A stretch of DNA of 64,000 bases from Megamerina dolium (GCA_963854835.1 OY978528.1:11812242-11876241), one strand, 5' to 3'. Shown: positions 34,436 through 47,564, counted from the first letter of the stretch. Program-made: numbers and translations. The notes: a model not told the origin generated them from the letters alone.

Positions 34436-35820
34436 CTATTAAACAAATTAAAACTAATTATGCGAAATAAACATGTAAGCATTTAGTTATCACAATTTAC
34501 TAACTATACGATTTTCATATTTCAAACTATTTCTAAACACTGTCCATCTACGCAGACACAGACTAACCAACATATTGCTCCACCTCCACTGCATAAATTA
34601 AAAATTTACAATCGTTTAAATTAGATCGCATGTTGCACAACAATTAGGGGTAGTAATTTCAAAATGTTTGTTACTTCATTACCGTTTTAATTATGTTCCA
34701 TTAAAACTTTACGTTACACTATACTACACTAAATTACACTACATATACTAAGCACAAACTTTTTGTGTGTGTTTATGTGTGTGTTTACTCACATGAAATT
34801 TTTATGAAATCAACAACAACAACAACAACAACAAATATTTATTTACATTTTCATTTCAATACAAAAACCCTTATACACGCACATCCTTCAGACTTCTATA
34901 CGTCACGTCATCACTCACTCACTCATAAACCAGTATAATATGCACAGAGTAGATGGTAGATGTTAAGAAACAACTTAAAATAATCAGCCTAAAGGTACTT
35001 ACTTCAACAAATACAACTACAGCAGTACAGCAGTAACCGCAGAGCAATTGTAAGACTTATAATCGTCATGGATAATCATAGACATTATACCAATGCCTAA
35101 ACTTATGCTAATGTTTCTGTATTTTTTTCTTTTTTCGCTTTCTTCCATTCTTTCTTTACCATTTAACTACTACTCATTGCTCTGTGAATGCCTCAAAACT
35201 AAGTGAGTACAGACATAAGTAAGCACTACATAATAGAAGTTGTTCTAATAATCATAAAAAAAAAAAATAATAATTTCAACGATTCAACGCGATACGTCTC
35301 GTCTTCTTATGAGATAACGCATCTGATGTTTGTGAGTAGGCAAGGTGGACTCTTCTTAACATGCCACGCCATGCTATGTGGATGGTGGCTCATTTTTGCT
35401 TCAATCATTTTCAATTCGGCTGAGTTTAATTGTAATTAAACGATTATTAAAATTCTTTTTGTGTGCAAAAATTTCTAAAAAAAAAATAAAAAAAAATACA
35501 TAAAACAATGTTTCTATTTTTAGATAGTTTTGTTGCTTTTTTATTGTGTACAAAAAAAAATGCCAGTGTAGGTTCAAACACTGTACGACACTCGATTAGG
35601 ATAATTATATTCAGTAGTACAATATATGCCAAAAAGTATGCTGCAATTTTAATTTATGATAAATAGCTTGATGCCTTAACCCTGTAATCTTTTTTTGTTG
35701 GTAGTAGTGGTCCTCGATATCAAAAACATTTCAAAAAAGCTCTATTTCTGTTCAATAACAGTAAAACGGCAGTATGAAGACTTAAAAAGCAGAATTATAG
35801 CGATTTTTCGTTTCTCATGA
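34436..35820. other. No gene seen; A+T-rich DNA with CAA run
   Basis: A CAA run lies at 34810-34833 and an ACTC run near 34917. Open frames here have no recognisable domains. Confidence 0.6.
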
Positions 35821-36630
35821 TTTACAGAGTGATTTTTTTAGAGCCTTGATTAAAAAAAAGAAGTCGATAGAACGATCTATATAATTCAATGTTGAAAGAT
35901 GATTTCATGTAAATGTCCGGTCTAATTTCGGCATACTCTCTCTCCAACATATCGGCTGGTATCACATGAATAAATTCTTCAATATTGGCTTCCAGTGCTT
36001 CAACCGTTGCGGGCTTGTCGCTATAGACATGAGCCTTAACATAGCCCCACAAAAAATAGTCTAAAGGCGTTAAATCGCACGATCTAGGTGGCGAATTGAC
36101 CGGCTCCAAACGTGAAATAAACTGTTCACCAAACTCGCCGCTCAATTGGGTTATTGTTTCGCGTGTTGTATGGCAAATGGCACTGTCTTGTTGAAACCAT
36201 GGGTCAGCCAAGTCCAGCTCTCCCATTTTGGGCAAAAAAAGGTTTGTAATCATCGCACGGTAGAGCCCGCAGAGTATGGTCCCATAATCCACACCAAACA
36301 ATGCATTTTTCGGAATGCATTGGCAGTTCTTGCAATGCTTCTGGCTGCTCTTCACACCAAATACGGCAATTTTGATTGTTCACGTATCCATTCAACCAGA
36401 AATGAGCTCCCTCGCTGAACACAATTTTCCGATAAAAAAAAAGTGGACGATGCACTTTCTTAATCGAGCATGAATTTTGATAATGAAATTCAATCATCTG
36501 CAAGCGTTGTTCGTTTGTAAGTCTATTCATGGTTATATTATAGACCAAAGTAAACATGTTTGACAGTCAGATGTTCAACGAAAACAGCTGAGCTGCCAAA
36601 AACAGTGTTGCCAAAAAGTCACCCTGTAAA
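35821..36630 (-). mobile_element. Mariner/Tc1-like transposon, internally deleted
   Basis: Imperfect terminal inverted repeats, TTTACAGAGTGATTTTTT at 35821 and the reverse complement of AAAAAGTCACCCTGTAAA at 36630, bound the element. On the minus strand MNRLTNEQRLQMIEFHYQNS begins near 36530. A deletion then joins directly to the catalytic part: FSEGAHFWLNGYVNNQNCRI, WFQQDSAICHTT (second Asp) and CDLTPLDYFLWGYVK (third Asp). In the first block the family's FSDEAHF is FSEGAHF, so the first catalytic Asp is lost. A frameshift near 36220-36350 splits the ORF into 117- and 177-residue frames. Confidence 0.85.
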
Positions 36631-37779
36631 ACGCGGTTCGTGGATTTTTATTTTTATGAAATTTTCTCGATTTTGATGAGCCAAAGGCTTTCTGGCACGA
36701 ACACGATGACTTTTTTTTAGAAATTTCTGGGGTTTTCTTGCATTATTTTCTCTAACATAATACTGCCATACTTATAAAATCAATTACTCAAAAGTTTCAC
36801 TATATTTTCACCAAAAATATAATAAAAAAAACGTTAGCATTAATCATGAATTTTGAAAATAATTCAAAAATTATACAGAATTGAATTTCAAGAAAATTGT
36901 TGCACTCTTTTAGGCTGTAATAAGAAAAGCTTTCTCAGTAAAGTTTTTGAAGAAGCCATCTTGGAGGCTTTACAATAATTTGTATGGAAATTTTCAGAGT
37001 TGCAATGAACAAGTTTCCACATTAATTTGTTCGACAGTACCTGCATATTTTTTAGAGATAACATTCAAATGATAGCAATCAAGTTATGCATGGTTTATAT
37101 CGGTAAGTTTGTGAAACTCTTTTATACTTTTTAATTGTCTATTCGGATTTGTATGTATTTTTTTTTTTTTCTTTTGCAATGTTATTTTTTCAAAATTTTC
37201 TATATTTTATTATAATCGCTATACATACAAATATACGCTCCCTTAAGACTACTATGGATCTCTAAAGCAGTTACAACATCATATCAACTACGTCATATTA
37301 TTGTTTTATACAAGTTAAAGCCCTTGGGCGAATATGTCGAAAGTTTTATGAACATAGCAACTAACCATGATGGAGAAAAGGAATAATTCTATATACACAT
37401 AATAGATATATGGATCTGCAACTTTTGCTACCATTGTTTTGAAAAGATGAAAGTAGACGAAAGAAGAGATATGAAAGAGTATACATATAATAATATAAAG
37501 TAAAAAGAAGTGTATTTGTTTAAGTATATATATATGTATATGTAGTTTGTGATAATTGTGTGTATGTTGGTGAATTTTGATGGGAAACAATACAGGCGTT
37601 AAGATTGAAATTACACAATTGAATTGCAAGCAGGTGAATTAGTGTAATTCTTAATTAATATCTAATTAGATACTTGATTAAATAGTTATAATCCCAAAAA
37701 TTTCTGGAGCATTGCCAGTTATACATAAACAGCACGTATATTTAGAGGATACAACGATTGCATTAAGCTTGTTTTCAGG
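36631..37779. other. No gene seen; A+T-rich DNA
   Basis: A non-repetitive A+T-rich stretch. Open frames lack recognisable domains. Confidence 0.5.
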
Positions 37780-40190
37780 TATTTTTTTCGTTCATTTTGT
37801 ATGGGAGCCCCTTTAAGGAGTGCACATAGAAAGTTAATATCTTCAGAAAAAATGTTAGAGAGCAAAAATAAATGGTGCTTGGTGATATATTTTTGAACCC
37901 TGTAGCTGCACCCAGTGGTTGGTGTAATTAATTTATTAGGAAATTTTATAGGAAACATCAATTTTTCATTTAGCTCAGTGTTATATTTGAGCTATCTAAA
38001 GGTGATCCCCCGGCAGCCGTGGAGGAATTTAGCGATTTTCTTTTTTTTTTTGTGCTCATTTTCTAGGGGAGCCCCTATTAAGGGTGAAGTTAGAGGTTAG
38101 ATATGTTCCGGGAAAATGTTGAGCAGAACAAATAGATGAGGATTGGTCATATATCCTAATCTTTTAAGCATATCTTGGCAGCGAATTTAATAAAACACTC
38201 AATTTTGATTGGGTGCCCCCTTCAAGGTTGATGGCAGAGAGTAAGTGTGTCGCAAAAAAATGAGGGAGGAAAAATTAGTGAAAGTCGGCGATACATTTTA
38301 TCCACATAGAAACGATCGCTCGGCAGCTATGGCAGTACTGATTCATTTTTGGGTCGTTTTGAGTTCATTTTATAGGAGAGCCACTACAAAGAGTCAGAGT
38401 TAGGGACTGGATGTGTTGGGTGTAAATGTTGTGAAGAAACACAACATTAATCTGTTAAGGGCATCTTGGTAGCGGATTTAACAAAACCCTCAATTTTGTT
38501 TAGGAGCCCCCTTCAAGGTTGATGGCAGAGAGAAAGTGTATCGAGAAAAAATGAGGGAGGACAAATTAGTGAAAGTAGACCATACATTTTACCCATATAG
38601 AAACGATCGCTCGGCAGCTATGGCAGTACTGATTCATTTTTGGGTCGTTTTGAGTTCATTTTATAGGAGAGCCACTACAAAGAGTCAGAGTTAGGGACTG
38701 GATGTGTTGGGTGTAAATGTTGTGAAGAAAAAATGAGCGACTATTGGTCATATACCTTAATCGGTTAAGGGCATCTTGGTAGCGGATTTAACAAAACCCT
38801 CAATTTTGTTTGGGAGCCCCCTTCAAGGTTGATGGCAGAGAGTAAGTGTGTCGCAAAAAAAATGAGGGAGGACAAATTAGTGAAAGTCGGCGATACATTT
38901 TATCCATATAGAAACGATCGCTCGGCAGCTATGGCAGTACTGATTCATTTTTGGGTCGTTTTGAGTTCATTTTATAGGAGAGCCACTACAAAGAGTCAGA
39001 GTTAGGGACTGGATGTGTTGGGTGTAAATGTTGTGAAGAAAAAATGAACGACTATTGGTCATATACCTTAATCGGTTAAGGGCATCTTGGTAGCGGATTT
39101 AACAAAACCCTCAATTTTGTTTGGTAGCCCCCTTCAAGGTTGATGGCAGAGAGTAAGTGTGTCGCAAAAAAAATGAGGGAGGACAAATTAGTGAAAGTAG
39201 GCCATACATTTTACCCATATAGAAACGATCGCTCGGCAGCCATGGCAGTACTGATTCATTTTTGGGTCGTTTTGAGTTCATTTTATAGGAGATCCACTAC
39301 AAAGAGTCAGAGTTAGGGACTGGATGTGTTGGGTGTAAAAGTTGTGAAGAAAAAATGAACGACTATTGGTCATATACCTTAATCTTTTAAGGGCATATTG
39401 GTAGCGCATTTAACAAAACCCTCAATTTTGTTTGGGAGCCCCCTTCAAGGTTGATGGCAGAGAGTAAGTGTGTCGCAAAAAAATGAGGGAGGACAAATTA
39501 GTGAAAGTCGGCGATACATTTTATCCATATAGAAACGATCACTCGGCAGCTATGGCAGTACTGACCGATGTTTGGGTAGTTTTGAGTTCTTTTTTTTTTT
39601 GTAAGGGGCTCTCCATAAGGTTGGATGGCAGAGGGTAAATATGTTCAACAGAAAAATGTAGATAGCAAAATGAGTGCCAGTTCGTCTTAGACTTTGACCA
39701 CTTTAGGAGTACCCTGCGAGGAAGTTTAGGAACAAATTTTATTTTTACGTGGTAACCGCCCTCAGGGTTCATGGCAGGAAGTAAGTATGTACCGAAAAAT
39801 TGTTTAGGAGTACAAAATATTTGTGTTAGATCATATGTTTTACCTGCCTAGCAACGATTCCTTTGCAGCTATAGAAGTATTTTTCAGTATATAGATGTTT
39901 TTAAAGTCTTTTTTTAGGATACTCACTCCAAGGAGTTGTGATAGAACTTAAATATGTTCAGATCAAATGCTTGGTTACAAAACTAGTGAATATTGGTAGT
40001 GGACTTAATAAAATTTTTAATTTTGCTAGAGTCTCCTTATGGATTTTAGACAGAGACTAAGTATGTTTCAGAAAAATGCTAGGAAAACAAATTAATGGGG
40101 GTCGGTCATATATGTTACAGCTCTTGGAGCGACCTAGGACCGGCTGTGGTGTTATTTGTTGATTTTCCTGCAATTCTTTTGAACCATGAA
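37780..40190 (+). repeat. Satellite array: about 155-bp monomers with a 311-bp dimeric core
   Basis: The core (about 38190-39560) has five phased marks, AACGATCGCTCGGCAGC, at 38311, 38602, 38913, 39224 and 39534. The spacings are 291, 311, 311 and 310 bp. Each 311-bp unit holds two related halves, one starting GGGAGCCCCCTTCAAGG and one starting GGAGAGCCACTACAAAG. The first repeat lacks about 20 bp found in the others. Monomers on both sides (37780-38190 and 39560-40190) are much more diverged. This is the layout of a higher-order repeat born inside an older monomeric array. Confidence 0.9.
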
Positions 40191-41769
40191 CTCAAGTCGG
40201 CACTGTTTTAATCTTCCACCCCATCCAAACAAATTTTGTTTTCTGGAATTTTTAAAGACCATTAAATAAACATTTTTGCAAATTGGCGAATATCGCACAC
40301 ATTGTCAATCCCTCTCAGCTGCCTTCATTTACTCATTCACAAGGCTGTGTCAAACATTTAGGCGATGACCTCTAATCATACTACAATCGCCATGGAACCA
40401 TTTAAATCACTGCATGTAACCATATTCATATACAATTATATATAAAATGCATAGCATACTTTAAGGCGTCAAATAGTTTTGACTTGATGTTCTTTATTTA
40501 TATGCAAGTATTCACAAAAATATACTCATGCTCATATAAACGCGCTTCTCAAATGCATTAATCATGATGCGAATGTAAAAGCAGTACAACAACAACAACA
40601 ACAACAATGCATTTGTGCTACTTTCATCATTTATACGAGTAGTAAGTAGCACAAATGTGTTTCAAAGCAAGACTGACGCTTATTATCACATCACAATTTG
40701 ACCGCAGGGATGAATATAGCTGTTGGACGCAATGCAGCCAAAATACAGTAGCAACAACAACAATAAACGAAAGCGTCATTAAGTCAATTTGTGAGCATGG
40801 CGATCGGGACGGGGGAGCCATCGGGGAAAAAAGTATCATTCAACAACAACAACAACAACAATACATAATAACAGTGTTGATGACAATAGCAGACAACAGC
40901 GACACCAGACACCAAATACAACATGCGTACATAGTAGTGGCAGTAATAGCAAAGTCAGTTAATATAGTCAACACTGGCTGGATAAAGTGCTGGAAGTTGA
41001 AAATATTTTTTGCCTACATGGACTTTATACTCCAATAAAGGACATTTCATTATATCAATAATAAAAAAAACAAACTGCTTACATATACATGGTACATAGA
41101 TGGTTGAAGAAATAACGCTGGCAGGCAACTACTGACACTACAGCTACAATTCATGATGGCGCCAACAACACATATTCACACAGCCACACACACACACACA
41201 CACAAACACATAAAAGCTTGCCTATATATGTACGTACGTTCAGTAACTACTACTTCTTCACAGAGTAGAGACAAGAAGGCAGGCTGGGCAGGAAATGACT
41301 ATGTTCACACAGGAAGATTGCACTTTTGTGGCTGTCTATTGAGTTGATTTCTGGTTGTGCCACATACAAAATGTGGCACTCAAGTGGTTTGTTATTAGGT
41401 TGCACCACAAATACTCACACATAGGACTTCACTACTGAATTGCCACGGAATTGCCTCTCTTTGTGTCTATGTGTCTTTAGATGTATTGTGTGACAATGCT
41501 GTCAAATGCATCATGCTGTAAAGCATTATTAATACGCTTTTATGCGATTGTGAATGTATAAGATTATTGGTTACACTCCGACTTAGTATATATTGGTTTT
41601 GCTTAGTGTAGCGATGATGGTGTTGCTTAGAGGCTGTCAATACAATGAATAGTAGAATATACATAGGCACATACGCCAGTAATTTGCTTTAATGCTATAT
41701 TATATGTTATATGCGCTTAATAAAAGATTAATTACATTTTAGATGCGAAATAATTTTTTTTTAATAATA
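40191..41769. other. No gene supported; microsatellite-rich DNA
   Basis: CAA runs lie near 40588-40606 and 40842-40860, and a CA run near 41183-41202. A 127-residue plus-strand frame (40655-41038) has a poly-Gln run made by the CAA repeat and no other recognisable feature; I regard it as unlikely to be a gene. Confidence 0.45.
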
Positions 41770-42245
41770 AATAAAATTTAGCTAATAATCGGCCGTCCTC
41801 TTCAGCGAGATCCTTGCGGATTCCAGTCTAGGGACATTCTGCTGATGTCAGTCGCAGTGCATTTCCACTTTCGTTCGCATATTTCAACCTCAACCGGCCT
41901 TTGTCCCCACATCGAGTAAGGAGCTCGTCATTTGAAATCCAGTTATCTGGCCACCATATACACAGTATAGCTCTTAAACAGCGTTTTATAAAACTTTGGA
42001 GCTTTTTTGTAGTTGAGACCGCTACGGACCCCATTTTGCAGCCGTACAGCAGTACAGACTTCACATTCGAATTGAAAATTCTTAGTTTTGTCCCAGCGGT
42101 TAGCTGCTTAGGGTACTCAATGTCGGCATTAGCGCTGCCGTCAGGAGTGATTTGGCTACCTAAGTAGAGAAATTTGTTTACACTTTCGATGGGTTGTCCG
42201 TACACTGTGAATGCACCAGGTCGAATGCCGTAACTTGGTGGGGTA
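41770..42245 (-). pseudogene. LINE relic: RT C-terminal region
   Basis: The minus-strand frame (42205-41828) starts MYGQPIESVNKFLYLGSQIT and contains NSNVKSVLLYGCKMGSVAVS, then SFIKRCLRAILCIWWPDNWI and LLTRCGDKG. About 25 residues usually found between the two blocks are missing. The sequence then runs through shifted frames to a DWNP-type end. A SINE lies just beyond, from 42255. It resembles the LINE at 48640-49590 and the end of the one at 9826. Confidence 0.75.
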
Positions 42246-42254
42246 GTGAAATAT

Positions 42255-42508
42255 GGTGTCGTAGGTCAGTGGTTAGTATGTTGGCCTTCTAATCTGTAGA
42301 TCGTGGGTTCAATCCCCGGCCGAAGCATAACAAATTTAATATGGAAAATATTTTTCTTTCGAACGGTACCCACTTGTCGGCAAGCAATTGGGGGCAATAA
42401 TAATTTTCCATGAAAAATCTTCTAAAAGAGCTCAGAAAAAGTGATGTCACAAGGTTTCTGCCATTCGGAACCGGCTAATATACGTAGTATACGTGTCCAA
42501 AAATTTAC
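42255..42508 (+). mobile_element. tRNA-derived SINE with clear A and B boxes
   Basis: This copy best shows the tRNA-like head: GGTGTCGTAGGTCAGTGGTT (A box region), then GGCCTTCTAATCTGTAGATC, where the loop around TCT resembles a tRNA-Arg(UCU) anticodon arm, then GGGTTCAATCCCCGG (B box). The body follows up to GTGTCCAAAAATT. The 3' tail is missing. The tRNA-Arg parent is an inference from the loop only. Confidence 0.82.
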
Positions 42509-42625
42509 CTGATTTGATAATACCTAAGCTGATCTGATACTAACAGACCTGGACTGATCTGATCTGAAAATACCTAAACTGATCCTATAATACCTAAGCT
42601 GACCTGATAATACCAAACCTATAAA
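42509..42625 (+). repeat. Imperfect minisatellite TACCTAAGCTGATCTGATAA
   Basis: Phrases AATACCTAAGCTGATCTGAT, AAAATACCTAAACTGATCC, AATACCTAAGCTGACCTGAT and AATACCAAACC repeat in tandem at about 20-35 bp spacing. Confidence 0.6.
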
Positions 42626-42834
42626 ATACCCTAGACACACACCGACAATACAATAAAACATCAAAGACACAACCCTCCATAACACAATTAATAGCCAAGA
42701 CCCATACCGATGACGGCATTGTGTCTCTGCACGTCTGTACTAGAAATCCTCAATCCTAAGTACGGTCAGACACTAGGAGCACTTAGAAGTCCACAATAAT
42801 ACTGCAAAATATGTTAATTTATAGTTCCAAATAA

Positions 42835-43000
42835 GCCACAATGAAATCGCAAGACTCAGTAAGGTGCGATTCTTTTGGATTCCTAGGCATCAAGAGGCGA
42901 AAGGGAAAGACACAGATGATGTATTGGCAAATGCATGCTCTGCAATGGTTGCTGATACAGTCATACATATCAAGTAATATTACTGTAATGGACTCTATAA
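42835..43000 (+). pseudogene. Possible LINE RNase H fragment
   Basis: The frame reads RFFWIPRHQEAKGK, then DDVLANACSAM. This fits the WIPGHxGIxGNExADxLA block at the end of LINE RNase H domains, with several changed residues. No neighbouring domains are seen. Confidence 0.35.
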
Positions 43001-43315
43001 ACTATTGAGGGAAATTTTATCAAAATTTTATGTACCCACCTATTTTATTTTAGGGAGGAGCTCATACCGCCTGTAGGTTAAGATACCTTGAGGAAGAAAA
43101 TCGCCTAAGAGACCTTAAGAAGATTACGTTTCCTGGAGACGAATGGAATCCTCCTCAAAATGTGCACTTAGATTTTATGCTAAATGTTAACAAATTTTAA
43201 TTGTATTAATATTGAAATAATGCATAAAATTATTCGTACAAATCACGGTCCGATCTAATTCAGGCACATTTTTGTTCAGAAAGATTTAAAATTGATCCTT
43301 TCCAAGAGTGCCCAC

Positions 43316-43445
43316 CTATGGGAACGTAAATAAGAGTTCTTCCAAACGAAACAATTTGCCATGAAAAAGCTTGTGAAAGAGCTTTGTGACAAAGCTCAGA
43401 TAAAGTCATATCACAAGAGTTCTGCTCATCAGAACAAATATAGTT
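43316..43445 (+). mobile_element. SINE body fragment
   Basis: Blocks GTGCCCACCTATGGG, ATTTGCCATGAAAAAGCTTG, AGCTCAGATAAAGTCATATC and ACAAGAGTTCTGCTCATC match the SINE body. The tRNA-like head and the tail are absent. Confidence 0.55.
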
Positions 43446-44425
43446 GAAGAGAAATGTTGTCTGAAGTCATATTGCTTTTTATTTTTTACTAATCAGTTCC
43501 AAGAATTACCTAACAAAAATTCGAAATTTGCTAGTGCTACAACTAGTAAGAAAACAAGCTTAAATTAGGCTTGTTTAAATTCTCTTAAATTAAATTCGAT
43601 ATTTTCAAAATAAAATGGTAAATTTTTGGAGCATTCATTTACTGTTACATATGACAAAAAATTATTTATAATTTCCATATACAAATTATGGTCTATTTAA
43701 TTTATATTGCTATTGCATAAATTTTATTGCAAAAAAAATATTTCAAAAATTCAATGATTTGCATGCATCCAAACGATTTGAATGCATTTAATCTATGTAT
43801 AATCTACCTCTAAATATATTGTGTTTGTGCATTCTATTGTGTTCTTTTGTTAAATTGTGTCCAACATGTGTGGTCTCGGCCATGTCCATGTCGTAGATAT
43901 GTATTTTTATACGTTTTATGCAATTTCTTCTTCTTCTTCCTGACCGATTTTGTTGGTTTTAATTGACTCATACATATACATACTCATACGCACAAGCGTA
44001 TACGAATACAAACCACGTTGTTATCCTTGCTGTCATTTGTTATGTTATTGGTTTAGACATTTTCCAAATTGGTTATTAAGCAGTGCGTGAAATTCTTAAC
44101 TCTATGCGTTTTCTTAAGAGTTTAATTATATACAGTGCTAGAAATTTCTATAAACTCGAATATCATATTTATATGAATTTTATATTTTATTTATAAATTT
44201 ATAATATTTATCATCATACAATAACTTTTTGTACTACACTAAGCAATGTGATCGCCCCTTTTCCCGAAAACCACATTTTTATTTTCATACAAATTTTTTC
44301 ATAGTTGTTGGTTCAAGGAATCTTTAATATTAAAATGATTTGAGTAAATAAAAAAAATTGTCTTTCCATATTACCTTCATTTGAATATAAAAGCTAAACT
44401 GGGATCTACCATGCCGAAGCTTTTA
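43446..44425. other. No gene seen
   Basis: A+T-rich DNA with a CTT run near 43927. No domain-bearing frame. Confidence 0.55.
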
Positions 44426-44854
44426 TAGCCTAGACAGGTGGCAGCGCTAATCCGGATTAACGGCGCACTTAATCCGAACAAAATACTAATCTGACAGACG
44501 GCAGCTTGCGGATTAAATAAACAGCTGATTGCTGTCTTATTAGGTTTGCTCACTTACATTACTATCACTATCAATTTCTGTCATCTGTCATTCTCGATAT
44601 GAGAAAATATACAAGTAGAACGCTAACTGAAAACTATCAGAAACTTGTAAATTGACATTCACAGTTCGTAATTGACAGCTGAATTTACTGTCGAAAATTG
44701 TTAACAATTGTTGGAAGTTTTTTTTTTGTTAGCGAAAATTCACAATTGAAAACAGCTGATAATTTTCAGCAGTGTTGCCATCGAAAATTACTCTAATCAT
44801 AATTAATTTTGAGAATTAATTCGTTAATCCGGATTAGATAGTAACATCTAGGCT
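44426..44854. mobile_element. MITE of unassigned family, 429 bp
   Basis: The two ends are inverted copies: TAGCCTAGA, then a variable 12-14 bp, then CTAATCCGGATTAACG on each side (left from 44426, right ending at 44854). The interior is A+T-rich and codes for nothing. I could not define a target-site duplication, so the superfamily is open. The inner block TAATCCGGATTA is itself a palindrome. Confidence 0.65.
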
Positions 44855-45344
44855 AATGCACTTTCATTTAAAATTAAAATATTTTGAGTGGCGGAGACTT
44901 TAAATGAGACTTTTCGAATTGATGGAATGCTCTGCGTTTTGGTCGACCCAATGAGATCTATTCGCCAGAAATTGTTTTTAAAATCTACAAAATTGTATTG
45001 GAGATCCATCGCTTGAATGTTTACGTGACGTCAACAATTATAAATTTGTCATATTCCTTCTTATGTCGGAACCTTTGCAACTAATGGCAATTTCGTTGTC
45101 ATTGCTTGCCGTCACTGGATAGTATTTTTTTTTTTTTTGGTTTCATATTCAAATAATCAAGACTACATTAAGTTTGTGCGTCCATTATTAACATCCATAA
45201 GAAGAGATAACGAATATAAAAGATTCGATCTGAGTCGATTTAGCCATGTCTGCCTGATTGGATGTCCGTTCGTCCACGCACACAATAATTGCCATGTTTA
45301 TAAGGCTATCGAGCTAAAAATTAATATATAGAATTATTTTCAAC
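44855..45344. other. No feature recognised
   Basis: Spacer between a MITE and a tandem array. The 64-residue open frame at 45137-45331 has no recognisable domain. Confidence 0.4.
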
Positions 45345-46440
45345 TACAAATAGATGAGCTCGTAAATGGGCGCAATCACATGAAAACCACGCCTACCTCC
45401 CATACAAAACTGTGCTGCTGAATGTATGTTTTCATGCTTTGTACGAGAAAATATGCAGCTTTCGAATCAAATCTTGATGAATAAAGTTGTTTTTCACTCC
45501 AAATTCATATATTTCAAAATGGACGTAATCGAATGAAAACCACGCCTACGTGTCATACAAAAGTATTTAGTTTAATGTATACTTTCATACTTAGAGCATG
45601 AAAAAATAAAGTTATCAAGATGAAACTTAGTATATATGATTATATGCACAACTTCTTAGACATATTCGAAAATGGATTGAATCGGATAAAAATCACTCCT
45701 ACCTCCCATATAAACTGGTGCTTTCGAATGTATTTTTTTACACTTTGCACACGAAAATGTTAAGTTATGAAAGTGAAAATTGGTACAATTGATTTTATTT
45801 ACTAACTAATAAAAATGTTAAGAATAGAACATAATCGGATTAAAACTACGCCCACCTCTCATATAAACTATTGTTTCGGTATGTATCTTTTCACATTTTA
45901 CACATCTAGTTTTAAAGTTATCATGCTGAAATTTATTATATATGATTATATTTACTAATTATTACATATGTTTAAGAATGGATGCAATCAAATTAAAACT
46001 ATGCCCACCTCTCATACAAAATCTTGTCTCCGTACGTACCTTTTCACATTTTGACACATGAAATTTTAAAGTTATCATGCTGAAATTCATTATATATGTT
46101 CATATTTACTTATTATTAGACATAATTTAGGAATGAATGCAATCGAATAAAAATCACACCCATCTCCCATACAAAAGTCTCTTTCCGTATGTAACTTTTC
46201 ACGATTTGCGCAAGAAAACACCTAAGCTATGAAGCAGAAATTTCGTATATATGAATAATTTTACTAATAAATTAATGACTGCGAGATTGAGCGGATTTGA
46301 ACGAAAATCACGCCGACTTCCTATACAATAGTATGTTTCCCCGAGCATAGTTTCACACTCTGCGCCTAAAAATATGTAGAAAACAATGGAATTAAAACTT
46401 ACAATTACATGCGATATTATTTGCTAATAAATGAACTACT
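45345..46440 (+). repeat. 153-155 bp tandem array, seven units
   Basis: A phrase close to AAAACCACGCCTACCTCCCATACAAAA recurs at 45383, 45536, 45689, 45842, 45995, 46150 and 46304. Spacings are 153, 153, 153, 153, 155 and 154 bp. Units are diverged in sequence but constant in length. Each also has a TTTCACA...TTAAAGTTATCATG-type middle and a TATATATGATTATATTTACTAA-type end. No coding frame runs through the units. Confidence 0.85.
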
Positions 46441-47564
46441 TTGAGACTGGTTCTAACTATCTGTCATACTGTTGAGTATTAGCGATATTACCGACTTTAA
46501 CCTATCCAATCATATTCAGCTCATTTGAAATTCTTGCACTGTACATATTTATCGTACATACGATATGTATGTACGTACTATAATAATAACAATGTATGGC
46601 TAAGCATTTTCACAGTTTCACACATGCTAGTATATCACATGAATATGGATGATCAAATGGATGGATTCGAATGGATGATACTAAAGTATTGGTCGTTTTT
46701 CTTTAGTCCTTTACATAATTCTTCTCTTACTATATATAGATTGCATCATGCAACAATTTGCTGCAAATTTTCAACTCATCGATAGATGTATGTGTGTACG
46801 AGTAAGGACATGTAGATTTGTATTTTCATTTTCATTAGACCGAACCATTATCTGCGTGCCTACCTACAAAGTGCCTACTACTATACATACTCGTATACTG
46901 GAACATATAGTAGTACAATATATAGTCTGTATGTTGATATGTAAATTTAAAGTACATAGTTGTATACTCATAAAATAACAACAATGCTTACGAATATACC
47001 ATGTTCATTGTTATCTTTGTGGCTTACTACTCACCCAAGCCTATCTCTATACCTTTCATACATAGTTGATTGCTCTAGTCGTCTTCATCTTCTTGTTGTA
47101 CACTTACACTATATTATTTATGTGTGTGTGTCTGTGTAGGTAAATGTATGTATATTTGTGTGTAATACATTTCATCAGCTGATGGCAACACTTTGCGTTG
47201 ACAGCTTGTCATTCAATTAATCCACCTTCTCCTACTTACCTTGTACTGTTATGTTATACAAGTATATGCCTTATATTGTATTGTATGCATGTATAGGTAG
47301 TATGTATATGTATGGATGTGTTACTCGTATTGTCAGTTGAGATGTGGTCTATTCTTTAGGTTTCCTATTTTCTATTCTGTTCAACTCTGTACTGGAAAGC
47401 ATTTAGTCAAGTGGTTATGTTAGGATTACAATATGACATCATTTCATTGTTGTTGTTGTTGTTATCGTGTTAGTTGTTGCTGTTCCACTCATTGAAGATT
47501 TGTATAGGGTGTTTTTTTGAAAATATTCTAGATTTACAATCGAGATTAGAATGTAAAAAATTTT
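46441..47564. other. No gene seen; CATATG and TG-rich DNA
   Basis: A TTG run lies at 47447-47462. Open frames such as 46525-46785 have no recognisable domains. Confidence 0.55.

Noticed and set aside
40655..41038. 127-residue frame with a poly-Gln run
   Set aside because: The Gln run comes from a CAA microsatellite common in the window. The remainder has no recognisable domain, and no splice or promoter context was found.
42255..42330. Possible functional tRNA gene
   Set aside because: The A and B boxes are present, but the arms do not pair into a full cloverleaf and the sequence is continuous with the SINE body.
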